Numbered from the stretch's first letter, positions 1 through 5,677 are shown. The stretch is DNA of 5,677 bases from Victivallales bacterium (GCA_017963875.1 JAGCTA010000439.1:1-5677), one strand, 5' to 3'. Notes: a model not told the origin generated them from the letters alone. A program made the numbers and translations.

Positions 1-1266
1 GAGAACTGGAATTTCGCCTGTGGCGGCGCTGCGCTTGAACCGCCAGCCGAGCCAGCCATCATCCATGGTCCATGGCTAACCAATCCTGACGTCGGCAAAA
101 TGACCGTCGCCTTCAGTTGCAATATTCCTCTAGGCGCCGCCATTCGCTACCGCAAAATCGGAGAAGACGTCTGGCAGGCCGTCTGGCATCATCGGCAAGG
201 CCGGTGCCTTCGCCGCACCTACCACGCAATCGCGCTGGAAGGCCTTGAACCTGGCGCTTCCTACGAATACAACATCATCGTCATTCATCCCGACAACTAC
301 AACGAAATTCAACTGGGCGACACACACAGATTCCAAGTGCCCGACGCATCCAGACACGCCTATTCCTTCTTCTTCACCGCAGACCTTCAGTTCAGCCTTG
401 ACAGGCAGCACGATATCTTCGGTAAATTGCTCAAGGCGGCAGACGCGGACAGTTGCGATTTCTTCGTCCTTGACGGCGATGTCAACAGCGCATTCCTTCC
501 AGAGGATGTCATCCGCGGCCCCTTTGCGCAACTCTGCGAACACGGCGCAGCCGAAAAACCAATCATCTACGTCCGAGGGAACCACGAGATGCGCGGCGAA
601 CACGGAGACCGTTTCCTAGATTTCTTCGCCACGAACATCGGCACGACATACGATGTCCTCCGAATCGGCGACACCGCCTTCCTCCTTCTGGATTCATGGG
701 AGGACAAACCCGCCAAAACCCCTGGACACACATACTGCCAGTGGAATCTTGACGACTGGTTCATCAATACCGAATCCGATTGGCTGAAAACTGCCGTGGA
801 AAGCGAGAAATGGACGGGAGCCAAACGCCGCATCGTCATCTGCCATGGTGCCGCCTATTCCCACCGTGACGGTTGCTACCACATGCCATTCGTCCTTCAA
901 GACATGACCGATCCGTATTTTGAAGGTCAACCTCCAAAATCTCCGCTGAACCTATGGCTGGCGGGTCATGTCCACCGTTATCTGCGTTCCATTCCAGGAA
1001 CCGATGACATCGCCGCCGAAGCCATGCCGCCTGCGCCATTCAAAGGCGGTAAAACCTATACCTATCCCGTGCTTACTGTCGGCGGGCCTGGCGCGGGCCG
1101 AGTTACACAGGCCAGTTGCTTCCGCATTGACACAGACGAAAACGGCATGACCGTCCGCGCATGGAACCAGGAAGGCACGCTTCTCGAACATCTCAGATAT
1201 GGAAACGACGGCACGTGCACGGAATTCACCTCCCTACCGCACTTCACCGTCCAACCACAGTACTGA
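1..1266 (+). CDS. Calcineurin-like metallophosphoesterase with purple-acid-phosphatase-like N-terminal domain (5' partial)
   Basis: The frame is open from the first base, so the gene starts upstream; the ATG at 100 is internal, because the preceding codons already encode the domain opening (GPWLTNPDVGKMTVAF). Numbering from the first window codon gives 421 residues. Residues about 20-115 resemble the fibronectin-III-like domain that precedes purple acid phosphatase catalytic domains. The metallophosphatase motifs then follow in order: A127-D128-L-Q130, D158-G-D160-V-N162, G193-N-H195-E196, H282-G and G322-H323-V-H325. The C-terminal 70 residues (from about YPVLTVGGPG) look like a small beta-rich closing domain. 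The family is a two-metal phosphomonoesterase/phosphodiesterase superfamily; the substrate cannot be read from sequence. Motif I has Gln where many relatives have His (D-x-H). Localisation is unknown because any signal peptide lies outside the window. The gene ends in TGA at 1264-1266, with no terminator hairpin recognised after it. Confidence 0.9.
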   Translation, partial: ENWNFACGGAALEPPAEPAIIHGPWLTNPDVGKMTVAFSCNIPLGAAIRYRKIGEDVWQAVWHHRQGRCLRRTYHAIALEGLEPGASYEYNIIVIHPDNYNEIQLGDTHRFQVPDASRHAYSFFFTADLQFSLDRQHDIFGKLLKAADADSCDFFVLDGDVNSAFLPEDVIRGPFAQLCEHGAAEKPIIYVRGNHEMRGEHGDRFLDFFATNIGTTYDVLRIGDTAFLLLDSWEDKPAKTPGHTYCQWNLDDWFINTESDWLKTAVESEKWTGAKRRIVICHGAAYSHRDGCYHMPFVLQDMTDPYFEGQPPKSPLNLWLAGHVHRYLRSIPGTDDIAAEAMPPAPFKGGKTYTYPVLTVGGPGAGRVTQASCFRIDTDENGMTVRAWNQEGTLLEHLRYGNDGTCTEFTSLPHFTVQPQY

Positions 1267-1267
1267 A

Positions 1268-1327
1268 ATGCGTGCTCAACTCATGAAAAAAACTCTTCTG
1301 GCCGTTTGTAAATTCCTTATGGATTAA
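1268..1327 (+). other. Tiny open frame (19 codons) right after the phosphoesterase
   Basis: An ATG one base after the phosphoesterase stop opens a frame encoding MRAQLMKKTLLAVCKFLMD, followed by TAA and TAG back to back. The MKKTLLAV stretch looks like the start of a secretory signal peptide, with a poor lipobox-like LAVC. No convincing Shine-Dalgarno sequence precedes either ATG. It could be a remnant of a lost secreted protein, a translationally coupled small peptide, or chance. It is listed so that the 123-bp gap is described, not because coding is well supported. Confidence 0.12.
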
Positions 1328-1377
1328 TAGCGGCGAATGAATAAGAAATATACTCAACAGAATCGCATTGACAAATT

Positions 1378-1383
1378 CAGGGA
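1378..1383 (+). promoter_or_regulatory. Ribosome binding site of the aminotransferase gene
   Basis: CAGGGA lies six bases before the ATG at 1390. Together with the family-typical N-terminus (LYERAKRLIPGGV), it fixes the start and excludes the out-of-frame ATG at 1385. Confidence 0.7.
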
Positions 1384-1389
1384 AATGTC

Positions 1390-2706
1390 ATGAATCGTAC
1401 ACAAGAACTTTATGAACGAGCGAAAAGATTGATTCCAGGCGGCGTGGGCTTGCTGAGCAAGAGTCCGTATATCCTTGCTCCAGGCACTTGGCCAGCATAC
1501 CATTCCCAGGCGCATGGTTGCGAGGTCGTTGACCTGGATGGAAAACACTATTTCGATTTCTCGACCAACGGCATCGGGAGTTGCCTACTCGGCGCGGCCC
1601 ATCCTGAAGTCAATGAGGCTGTCATCCGCGTCGTTCAGGCGGGCTCAATGTCTTCTCTTAATCCCCCAGAGGAAGTGGAACTGGCCGCCAGACTCTGTGA
1701 AATCCATCCATGGGCTTCAAGGGTGCGCTTTTCCAGAACAGGAGGCGAAACGGCGGCGGTATCCATACGAATTGCACGCGCCGTGACACGCCGCAACAAG
1801 GTCGCAATTTGCGGTTATCATGGCTGGCATGACTGGTATCTGGCTTCCAATATCAAAGACCCGAACAACTTGGCAAGCATGTGGCTGGCTGGTTTGAGGC
1901 CATACGGCGTTCCACTTGAATTGGCTGGCACGGCTTTCCCATTCACTCACGGCGACACGCAGGCGTTTATGGATATCATCAAGGCGCATGGCGATGAATT
2001 GGCGGCTGTCATCATGGAACCGATGCGCCATGAAATGCCAGCCCCTGGCTTCCTGGAAACCATTCGCTCAGAATGTACAAGGCACGGCATCATGCTTGTT
2101 TTCGATGAAATCACCATTGGATGGCGTCATAATTTTGGCGGAGCGCATCTCTGTACAAACGTCATTCCAGACATTGCGATTTTTGCCAAGGCCCTGGGCA
2201 ATGGCTTCCCCATCGGAGCGGTCATCGGGACGGATGAGGCCATGCGCGGCGCTGACGATGCTTTCTTAAGCAGCACCTATTGGACTGAACGCATCGGGCC
2301 TACAGCGGCCCTCGCCACTATCAACGCACTTCAGAAATACGATGTGGCACCGAAAGTGAACGCCATTGGCGACGACTTTTCAAACAGGATGCCGAAAATT
2401 GCCGCCAAACATGGGATTAACGTAAAATGCGACAGCCAGTTCGGTTGTCTTGCCACCATCGCTTTTGTTGACAACAATCCCAAATTGATGATGACCAACT
2501 ATACGACCGAGATGGTTCGCCGAGGTTTCCTTGCGACAGGCGGCTTCTATCCGACTCTTGCCCACACTCCAGAAATCTGTGAGCAATTCTTTGCGGCAGC
2601 CGATGAAGTGTTTGCCAAACTTGCAGAATTGAAGTCAAGCAACGGCCTGGAGGCAAACCTCCCAGGCGGCATCGCAGGAAGCGGCTTCGAACGTCTGGTG
2701 AAATAA
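1390..2706 (+). CDS. Class-III PLP-dependent aminotransferase, glutamate-1-semialdehyde aminomutase-like
   Basis: The protein has 438 residues, close to the usual 425-450 of this family. It opens with LYERAKRLIPGGV, the N-terminal signature of HemL-like enzymes. Fold-type I PLP elements are in the expected order: T117-G-G-E120 cofactor phosphate loop, Y143-H-G-W-H-D-W149 (ring-stacking region, as in HemL), D239 in FDEIT pairing with the pyridine nitrogen, K267 in FAKALGNG as the Schiff-base lysine, and S-S-T296-Y-W contributing to phosphate binding. The C-terminus (GSGFERLVK) resembles the GF-R-L ends I recall in class-III enzymes of this branch. The family moves an amino group between an amino donor and an aldehyde or ketone, in the cytoplasm. 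True glutamate-1-semialdehyde aminomutase is one possibility, but no tetrapyrrole gene is nearby and manC follows, so an amino-sugar or glycan-related substrate is a reasonable alternative. The 3' end is duplicated just downstream. Confidence 0.92.
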   Translation: MNRTQELYERAKRLIPGGVGLLSKSPYILAPGTWPAYHSQAHGCEVVDLDGKHYFDFSTNGIGSCLLGAAHPEVNEAVIRVVQAGSMSSLNPPEEVELAARLCEIHPWASRVRFSRTGGETAAVSIRIARAVTRRNKVAICGYHGWHDWYLASNIKDPNNLASMWLAGLRPYGVPLELAGTAFPFTHGDTQAFMDIIKAHGDELAAVIMEPMRHEMPAPGFLETIRSECTRHGIMLVFDEITIGWRHNFGGAHLCTNVIPDIAIFAKALGNGFPIGAVIGTDEAMRGADDAFLSSTYWTERIGPTAALATINALQKYDVAPKVNAIGDDFSNRMPKIAAKHGINVKCDSQFGCLATIAFVDNNPKLMMTNYTTEMVRRGFLATGGFYPTLAHTPEICEQFFAAADEVFAKLAELKSSNGLEANLPGGIAGSGFERLVK

Positions 2707-2760
2707 CAGAAAACCTCTGGAAAAGGCTTCGATCGCTTGGTGAAATAACGGATAATCTGT
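2677..2760 (+). repeat. Two head-to-tail 42-bp repeats spanning the aminotransferase stop codon
   Basis: Unit 1 is 2677-2718 and unit 2 is 2719-2760; they abut exactly and match at 33 of 42 positions, with no gaps. Unit 1 contains the last codons of the aminotransferase (GSGFERLVK, then TAA). Unit 2 repeats them in the same frame as GKGFDRLVK, then TAA. Differences are at unit positions 5, 6, 15, 18, 19, 32, 35, 38 and 41. No third unit is seen. In the aminotransferase frame the changes include E to D plus synonymous Arg and Leu codons. The divergence indicates an old duplication or recombination with a related gene end rather than a recent slip. Confidence 0.85.
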
Positions 2761-2814
2761 TTTCAGCATCATCATCGGGCAGATGCAGTAAAGTAAATGG
2801 AACAGGTAAAAAAT

Positions 2815-2850
2815 GTCCCATTTGATCCATTTGTCCCATTGGTCCCAGTG
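2815..2850 (+). repeat. Four-unit 9-bp tandem repeat
   Basis: Four units in strict 9-base register are GTCCCATTT (2815), GATCCATTT (2824), GTCCCATTG (2833) and GTCCCAGTG (2842), with consensus GTCCCATTK. Flanking bases are A-rich and do not continue the pattern. The period is a multiple of three, so every frame reads a three-residue repeat on either strand (for example T/S-N-G on the minus strand). It is intergenic between the aminotransferase and manC. Confidence 0.75.
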
Positions 2851-2870
2851 ACAAAAAACTCTCTGAGCAG

Positions 2871-2900
2871 TTGCTTAATTTCCAATCCGTGGCATATTAA
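2871..2900 (+). promoter_or_regulatory. Weak sigma-70-like promoter candidate for manC
   Basis: TTGCTT at 2871-2876 and TATTAA at 2895-2900 are separated by 18 bases. They match the -35 and -10 consensus at only three and four of six positions. It would start transcription near 2907, about 60 bases before manC. It is the best pair I see in the gap, but it is not decisive. Confidence 0.2.
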
Positions 2901-2903
2901 CCA

Positions 2904-2920
2904 GTATGCATTTTGCATGC
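2904..2920 (+). promoter_or_regulatory. Small palindrome upstream of manC
   Basis: GTATGCATTTTGCATGC contains the exact inverted repeat ATGCA-TTT-TGCAT at 2906-2918. An outer G-C pair is added across one T/G position. It lies just after the -10 candidate, so it could be an operator half-site pair or a short hairpin near the 5' end of the manC transcript. No T-run follows, so it is not a terminator. Confidence 0.3.
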
Positions 2921-2952
2921 CAACGGTACTCCTCTTATCGCAATCAACCACG

Positions 2953-2957
2953 TAGGA
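2953..2957 (+). promoter_or_regulatory. Ribosome binding site of manC
   Basis: TAGGA ends ten bases before the ATG at 2968, a slightly long but acceptable spacing. It shares its TAG with the stop codon of the small upstream frame. Confidence 0.5.
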
Positions 2958-2967
2958 AAAAGCGATT

Positions 2968-4065
2968 ATGAAAGTCATTGTCATCATGGCTGGTGGGGCT
3001 GGCGAACGTTTCTGGCCTCTTTCCAGACAGTCACATCCCAAACAACTCCTGAAACTCACGGGCAGCGGACAGTCACTGCTGGAAGAAGCGGTCGAACGGT
3101 CCATGGCCATCGTCCCGCCAAACAATATCTATATAGCAACCTCCATGCACTTGCAACAGGCTATCATCGACGCAGACCTGGGCATTCCAGCCGAAAACGT
3201 CATCGCAGAACCATGCAAACGCAATACCGCAGGCTGCCTCATCTACGCCGCCGCAACCATCCTTGCAAGGGCAAATCTCTCTCCAGAGGAATTGACCATG
3301 GGGGTCTTGACTGCCGACCACCGAATCCCTGACACAACGCCATTCGTCCGCACCGTCGAGGCCGCCATGGACACGGCAGAGCAAAATGAGGCGCTTGTGA
3401 CCGTCGGCATCCAGCCCGTCCGTCCAGAGACTGGCTATGGATACATTGAAGTCGCCGAGGCATTGCCGAAAGACAACAACAGCGTGCCTGGCCTTAGGGT
3501 CGCGTCATTCCGCGAAAAGCCAAGTGCGGAAAACGCCGCCAAATACATCGCATCAGGGCGCTTTCTCTGGAACTCGGGCATGTTCTTCTGGCGTCTATCG
3601 ACATTCCAGAATGAATTTGGCCGTGCCAATCCCGTGATGGCACAGACACTGGAAGACCTCACGGACGCCCTCATGGACCATAATCAAAACCGTGCAGCGC
3701 AAATTTTCGACGCGCTTCCAAACATCTCCATCGACTACGCACTCATGGAGAAGGCATCGAACGTCATGGTCATTCCAGGCAAATTCGTCTGGGACGATGT
3801 CGGTTCATGGGATGCTCTCGACCGCACCATTCCGCGTGACAACGACGGCAATGTCCGCGTCGGCGAACCTATTCTCATCGACTGCAAGAACTGCATCGTC
3901 TATAACGCCGACGGGCAGAAAAAACTCGCGGTCGGTGTCGTTGGAATGAACGACGTCATTGTCGTCGTCAAGGATGACGCTTTATTGATTCTTCCCAAGA
4001 ACCGCGCACAGGATGTTCGGAAAGTCGTCGTATCACTTCATGACCAGAATGCCACGCAACTGTAA
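2968..4065 (+). CDS. manC: Mannose-1-phosphate guanylyltransferase (GDP-mannose pyrophosphorylase)
   Basis: This cytoplasmic enzyme joins GTP and mannose-1-phosphate to give GDP-mannose and pyrophosphate, the precursor for mannosylated glycans and for GDP-fucose, GDP-rhamnose and related sugars. The 365-residue product starts directly with the nucleotide-binding signature A8-G-G-A-G-E-R14-F-W-P-L-S-R20, with P24-K25-Q26 completing it. Further family motifs are A116-D117-H118, T155-G-Y-G-Y-I160 (sugar site), E183-K-P185, W201-N-S-G204, S254-I-D-Y-A-L-M-E261 and W275-D-D-V-G-S-W281. Length corresponds to the short monofunctional form; the C-terminal cupin phosphomannose isomerase domain of AlgA-type enzymes (about 470 residues) is absent, so mannose-6-phosphate must come from a separate isomerase. 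No phosphomannomutase gene is in the window. It has its own ribosome binding site and a strong terminator, consistent with an independent transcript. Confidence 0.95.
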   Translation: MKVIVIMAGGAGERFWPLSRQSHPKQLLKLTGSGQSLLEEAVERSMAIVPPNNIYIATSMHLQQAIIDADLGIPAENVIAEPCKRNTAGCLIYAAATILARANLSPEELTMGVLTADHRIPDTTPFVRTVEAAMDTAEQNEALVTVGIQPVRPETGYGYIEVAEALPKDNNSVPGLRVASFREKPSAENAAKYIASGRFLWNSGMFFWRLSTFQNEFGRANPVMAQTLEDLTDALMDHNQNRAAQIFDALPNISIDYALMEKASNVMVIPGKFVWDDVGSWDALDRTIPRDNDGNVRVGEPILIDCKNCIVYNADGQKKLAVGVVGMNDVIVVVKDDALLILPKNRAQDVRKVVVSLHDQNATQL

Positions 4066-4100
4066 ACGACATTCTCGCATATAACAGAAACCTTGCTGAT

Positions 4101-4152
4101 TCCCATGCGCAATGAAAGCCAACTACCTTTGCAAAGCGCATGGGAGTTTTTA
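4101..4152 (+). terminator. Rho-independent terminator after manC
   Basis: TCCCATGCGC (4101-4110) is perfectly complementary to GCGCATGGGA (4136-4145), followed directly by GTTTTTA. The 25-base interval can pair further (AAAG at 4115-4118 with CTTT at 4127-4130), extending the hairpin across a small internal loop. It starts 35 bases after the manC stop. There is no A-run before the stem, so it acts on the plus strand only. Confidence 0.85.
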
Positions 4153-4183
4153 TTAATGCCGTTTTTTATCCGATATTGAAACC

Positions 4184-5677
4184 ATGTCACAGCAAATTGC
4201 ACTATTGGTCATTCAGATAGGCTTTATCATACTAATCGCCAAACTGTTTGGCATACTGGCGGCGAAGTGCCACATTCCATCCGTCATGGGGGAACTCATC
4301 GCTGGAATTGTCTTCGGCCCCTATTGCCTCGGCAGTTTCCCTCTTCCCTTCCACGTCTTTGCAAATGGTCTTTTTCCAAAAGTCGATGGCATCATCGGCA
4401 TTCCGCTCGACCCAAAACTCTACAGCATCGCCTCCCTCGGATCCATAATCCTTCTTTTTGTTTCAGGGCTTGAAACTGATATTCGGACTTTTTTCAAGTA
4501 TTCTCTCGTTGGGACCATCGTCGGCATTGGCGGCATTGTCTTTTCCTTCATCTGCGGAGCCGCCGTTGGAATGTTCGTCCTCGGCTGGGATTTCATGGAT
4601 CCGCGCTGCCTGTTTCTCGGAATCCTCTGCACGGCGACCTCCGTCGGAATTTCCGCCCGCATCCTGTCCGAACACCACGCCATGGATTCTCCTGAAGGCG
4701 TGACCATCATGGCTGCCGCAGTCATCGACGACGTCCTTGGAATCGTCTGCCTCGCGATTGTCATCGGCATTGCCAACGTGGAATTGAACGGCGGCTCGAT
4801 GGCATGGGGCAACATCATCTGGATTACGGTCAAGAGTTTTGGTATCTGGCTTGGGGTAACAGCCGTTGGATTGGTCTTGGCGTGCAGAATCGCGGGCTTT
4901 CTAAAATGGTTCAAGTCCCCTGCTGTATTTGCCGTGCTGGCTTTCGGCATGGCGCTGATACTGGCGGGATTGTTCGAGCAGGCAGGGCTTGCCATGATCA
5001 TCGGCGCGTTTGTCATGGGGCTGGCGCTTTCCAAGACGGACGTCGCATTCAAGATACGCGCATCACTGACGCCATTGTACAATTTTCTCGTGCCAATCTT
5101 CTTCGTCGTCATGGGAATGCTTGTGGATGTCCGCGTGCTTCTTGACACGAATCTGCTTTTTATCGGCCTCATATTCGCCATCATGGCAATCATCGGCAAA
5201 GTCGTCGGCTGCTTTGTCCCCGCCATCCTTATGAACTTCAATTCCGTGGGCGCGCTTCGCATCGGCGTCGGCATGGTTCCCCGCTGTGAAGTCGTCCTCA
5301 TCATTGCAGGCATCGCCGCAGTCACCATGATGAAAAATCCCGTGCTGAAGGAAGAATCCGAGGCCGCTGATGACAACACCGTCAAAATCCAGGAGCAAGT
5401 CCCCATATTTGACAGCCGTCTGTTCGGCATCGCCATCATCATGCCTCTTGTCACCGCACTGTTCGCTCCGCCGATGCTTAGCGCCGCATTGAAAATCAAA
5501 CGTAAGGGCGTCCGCAGGGAAGTCGAGGACGCCAGTTCCGTCACAACGGCATTCACCTTCCGAACGGAAGCATTGACCAACCTCGCTCTCAACGAACTCC
5601 TCGAACTGCTTCGTCATGACGGCTTTGCCACCTCCACTGTCACCAAAGGCATCAGGTTCATTCAATTCCGCCGCGAC
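4184..5677 (+). CDS. CPA2-family cation:proton antiporter, Kef/NapA-like (3' partial)
   Basis: The frame is open for 498 codons from the ATG at 4184 to the window edge. An in-frame TAA at 4154 limits upstream extension, and the ATG directly precedes the first membrane helix, although the ribosome binding site is poor. The inner-membrane transport domain spans about 1-432, with many hydrophobic helices. Conserved features are G36-E-L-I-A-G...G45-P46, F92-V-S-G-L-E97, T150-A-T-S-V-G155, V-I-D182-D183-V-L-G, G268-L-A-M-I-I-G-A-F, F306-F-V-V-M-G-M312, K339 in IIGKVVG, and P366-R367-C-E369-V. The Asp-Asp pair plus the helix lysine resembles NapA-type sodium/proton exchangers more than the Gln-Asp of KefC, so Na+ or K+ exchange for protons is inferred. 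An acidic loop (about 388-407) precedes the last helix (413-432). Residues 433-498 form a charged cytosolic tail that I do not recognise; it lacks an obvious TrkA-N glycine motif so far. Confidence 0.92.
   Translation, partial: MSQQIALLVIQIGFIILIAKLFGILAAKCHIPSVMGELIAGIVFGPYCLGSFPLPFHVFANGLFPKVDGIIGIPLDPKLYSIASLGSIILLFVSGLETDIRTFFKYSLVGTIVGIGGIVFSFICGAAVGMFVLGWDFMDPRCLFLGILCTATSVGISARILSEHHAMDSPEGVTIMAAAVIDDVLGIVCLAIVIGIANVELNGGSMAWGNIIWITVKSFGIWLGVTAVGLVLACRIAGFLKWFKSPAVFAVLAFGMALILAGLFEQAGLAMIIGAFVMGLALSKTDVAFKIRASLTPLYNFLVPIFFVVMGMLVDVRVLLDTNLLFIGLIFAIMAIIGKVVGCFVPAILMNFNSVGALRIGVGMVPRCEVVLIIAGIAAVTMMKNPVLKEESEAADDNTVKIQEQVPIFDSRLFGIAIIMPLVTALFAPPMLSAALKIKRKGVRREVEDASSVTTAFTFRTEALTNLALNELLELLRHDGFATSTVTKGIRFIQFRRD

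Larger units (their letters stand above)
2797..2955 (+). other. Possible 52-codon small open frame upstream of manC
   Basis: An ATG at 2797 opens a frame (MEQVKNVPFDPFVPLVPV at the start) that runs to TAG at 2953-2955. The early part is built from the 9-bp repeat and reads as a tripeptide pattern V/D-P-hydrophobic. The TAG overlaps the manC Shine-Dalgarno sequence, a layout seen with leader peptides. Against coding: there is no ribosome binding site before the ATG, the remaining residues (for example NPWHINQYAF) show no recognisable family, and the best promoter-like pair lies inside it. I regard it as unproven. Confidence 0.15.

Noticed and set aside
100..102. ATG at 100 as the start of the phosphoesterase
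   Set aside because: The frame is open back to base 1, and the codons before it encode the conserved start of the FN3-like domain, so the gene begins outside the window.
1349..1354. TATACT as a -10 box for the aminotransferase
   Set aside because: It is a good hexamer match, but no acceptable -35 hexamer lies 16-18 bases upstream and there is no extended -10 TG, so it is not called.
1368..1373. TTGACA as a -35 box for the aminotransferase
   Set aside because: A -10 box at normal spacing would fall inside the coding region, after the ATG at 1390, and no TATAAT-like sequence is there.
2766..2786. GCATC/GATGC inverted repeat as a terminator for the aminotransferase
   Set aside because: The stem is only five base pairs with an 11-base loop and is not followed by a T-run.
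2677..2850. Possible CRISPR array
   Set aside because: The repeats are directly abutting (42-bp and 9-bp units) with no unique spacers of regular length and no cas gene nearby.
2417..2854. 145-codon minus-strand frame containing an internal repeat (SVISP)
   Set aside because: Most of it is antisense to the aminotransferase. The internal repetition is only the 42-bp duplication read backwards, and base changes between units are less silent in this frame than on the plus strand.
4081..4090. ATAACAGAAA shared between the aminotransferase 3' end (2703-2712) and the region after manC
   Set aside because: A ten-base A-rich match in short intergenic sequence is expected by chance and has no extended similarity on either side.
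4420..5592. 390-codon open frame on the minus strand
   Set aside because: It lies opposite the antiporter, whose conserved motifs are unambiguous. Its product is a Met/Thr/Ser-rich sequence with no recognisable fold or motif, the usual shadow of a membrane-protein gene.

Overview
The window is bacterial DNA of moderate G+C with four protein-coding genes, all on the plus strand. Both edge genes are cut by the window. In order: the 3' part of a calcineurin-like metallophosphoesterase (1-1266), a complete class-III PLP aminotransferase resembling glutamate-1-semialdehyde aminomutase (1390-2706), a complete mannose-1-phosphate guanylyltransferase, manC (2968-4065), and the 5' part of a CPA2-type cation:proton antiporter (4184 to the window end). 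The antiporter frame has no stop before the edge. The host is most likely a Gram-negative-type bacterium. The gene style vaguely recalls the PVC group (Lentisphaerota and relatives), but that is an impression and not a demonstrated assignment.

The genes are co-directional but separated by gaps of 123, 261 and 118 bp, so a tight operon is not evident. The gap before manC is the richest non-coding stretch. It starts with a head-to-tail 42-bp duplication of the aminotransferase 3' end including its stop codon. It then holds a four-unit 9-bp tandem repeat inside a 52-codon open frame whose stop codon overlaps the manC ribosome binding site, a weak promoter-like pair, and a small palindrome. A clear intrinsic terminator lies after manC, only about 32 bp before the antiporter start codon.

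Functionally, manC makes GDP-mannose for surface glycans or other mannose-derived sugars. The aminotransferase has the family's catalytic residues but sits beside manC rather than tetrapyrrole genes, so an amino-sugar or other small-molecule role is as plausible as haem synthesis. The phosphoesterase has a purple-acid-phosphatase-like N-terminal domain and may act outside the cytoplasm, but its N-terminus is missing. The antiporter looks like an independent ion-homeostasis gene. No single pathway unites all four, and I see no convincing new defence or mobile system here. The most unusual feature is the 42-bp duplication at the end of the aminotransferase gene.
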